NCBI GenBank assembly: GCA_016787105.1
Contig: JAEUVI010000498.1
Coordinates: forward strand, 1-6,046
DNA: 6,046 nt
Reading direction: 5' to 3'
Source of the DNA: Chitinophagaceae bacterium
GTDB taxonomy: Bacteria; Bacteroidota; Bacteroidia; Chitinophagales; Chitinophagaceae
Translations under genes and position numbers: made by a program
Shown here: positions 5,334 through 6,046 of the stretch, piece after piece
Position numbering within the stretch: the first letter of the stretch is position 1
How the letters are laid out: the number at the start of each line of letters is the position of its first letter
The notes under the pieces: generated by a model
Database searches by the model: none
Told to the model about the DNA's origin: nothing
Seen by the model: the letters and a program-made list of their open reading frames with translations, nothing else

Positions 5334-6046
5334 ATGCTTTATATCCATCAACATACATGCATTTCTCCGCAAAAAACGTTCAATGAAATTGATATTGACA
5401 CACTGGTAGAATCTTCAGACAATAAATTAAAAGCAATAGAACCGGCATATGATGGAATACCGCCGGGTATTCTCCGGCGCATGGGCAAGGCTGTGAGAAT
5501 GGGCATTGGAGCAGCATTACCAATTATAAAAGCAAAAGCATCTATCGATGGCATCATTATAGGAACAGCCAATGGCGGAATGGAAGATTGCATCAAATTC
5601 CTGAACCAGATAATAGATTACGATGAAGGAATGCTGACACCTGGCAACTTTGTACAAAGTACTACCAATGCAATTGCTGGTCAACTCGGATTAATGACTA
5701 AAAATAAATCTTACAATATCACACATGTTCATCGTGGGCTGGCTTTTGAAACAGCGCTGATTGATGCCGCGATAATGGTAAAAGAAAATCCGGGCAACTC
5801 TTACTTACTCGGTGCAGTGGACGAAATTTCTTCTTATAATTTCAATATTGACTTTTTAGATGGCTGGTATAAAAAAGAGATTATTTCAAACAAAGATTTA
5901 TACAAAGTTGACTCTCCTGCAAGCCTGGCAGGAGAAGGCGCTGCAATGTTTCTTGTGAATGATAAAGCCGATGGTGCTTCTGCATATATCCAATCGCTCA
6001 AAACCTTTCATAGCGAAGAAACCCGGTTCATAAAAAAAGAATTGGA
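5334..6046 (+). CDS. Cysteine-less beta-ketoacyl synthase homologue, chain-length-factor-like, 3' end outside window
   Basis: An open frame from ATG 5334 runs 237 codons to the window edge without a stop. It begins MLYIHQHTCISPQKTF, the usual opening of Ketoacyl-synt_2-type proteins of Bacteroidota pigment loci, which supports this start. Other family-like stretches are YDGIPPGILRRMGKAVRMGIGA (39-60, split here as YDGIPPGILRRM and GKAVRMGIGA), TPGNFVQSTTNAIAGQLGL (102-120) and SLAGEGAAMFLV (197-208), the last aligning with GEGAAFLVL of the upstream ketosynthase. Where the active cysteine should be, the sequence reads YNITHVHRGLAFE (127-139); aligning its Asn128 with Asn of the NTAC motif puts His131 in place of Cys160. 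It therefore should not condense by itself. Known chain-length factors (e.g. ApeC-like) pair with an active ketosynthase, here the gene three bases upstream. The C-terminal half is not visible, so the His residues cannot be judged. Confidence 0.85.
   Translation, partial: MLYIHQHTCISPQKTFNEIDIDTLVESSDNKLKAIEPAYDGIPPGILRRMGKAVRMGIGAALPIIKAKASIDGIIIGTANGGMEDCIKFLNQIIDYDEGMLTPGNFVQSTTNAIAGQLGLMTKNKSYNITHVHRGLAFETALIDAAIMVKENPGNSYLLGAVDEISSYNFNIDFLDGWYKKEIISNKDLYKVDSPASLAGEGAAMFLVNDKADGASAYIQSLKTFHSEETRFIKKEL

Noticed and set aside
5348..5596. Minus-strand 82-codon open frame under the second ketosynthase-like gene
   Set aside because: It is a shadow of the + strand frame from 5334, whose protein has clear family stretches such as SPQKTF and SLAGEGAAMFLV.
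5334..6046. Second ketosynthase-like gene as a decayed pseudogene
   Set aside because: The loss of the catalytic cysteine could look like decay, but the frame is open for 237 codons, other family motifs are kept, and the change fits the known chain-length-factor pattern.

Overview
The window reads as part of a secondary-metabolite operon of a Bacteroidota bacterium, most likely of the Chitinophagaceae type. Grounds for this are an AT-leaning but not extreme base composition, almost no Shine-Dalgarno sequences in front of clearly real genes, and a gene set (KAS III, BtrH-like protein, ABC exporter pair, acyl carrier protein, FabF-like ketosynthase, cysteine-less ketosynthase) that resembles the aryl polyene / dialkylresorcinol (flexirubin-type) pigment loci of that phylum. 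The taxonomic placement and the product class are inferences from gene content; no diagnostic resorcinol or ammonia-lyase gene is inside the window.

Layout, all genes on the + strand: (1) bases 3-92, the last 29 codons of a gene whose C-terminus looks like 3-oxoacyl-ACP synthase III; (2) a 117-base gap with a small imperfect hairpin; (3) 210-617, a 135-residue conserved-looking protein of unknown function, overlapping by 11 bases (4) 607-1626, a BtrH-N / DUF4872-type putative acyltransferase, which overlaps by ATGA (5) 1623-2366, an ABC transporter ATPase; (6) an 89-base gap with an inverted repeat; (7) 2456-3736, the matching ABC-2 type permease; (8) 3747-4010, an acyl carrier protein; (9) a 132-base gap; (10) 4143-5330, a catalytically complete FabF-like ketosynthase with a GTG start; (11) 5334 to the window end, a ketosynthase-like protein without the catalytic cysteine, i.e. 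a chain-length-factor-like partner.

A working model: the ketosynthase and its cysteine-less partner extend an acyl or polyene chain carried on the dedicated carrier protein, the BtrH-like protein moves a finished acyl group from a carrier protein to an acceptor, and the ABC pair exports or positions the lipidic product. The tight overlaps between the unknown 135-residue protein, the BtrH-like protein and the ATPase suggest that these three are made together. The least understood parts are the 135-residue protein and the actual acceptor of the BtrH-like enzyme. No RNA genes, insertion sequences, CRISPR arrays or phage genes were seen.
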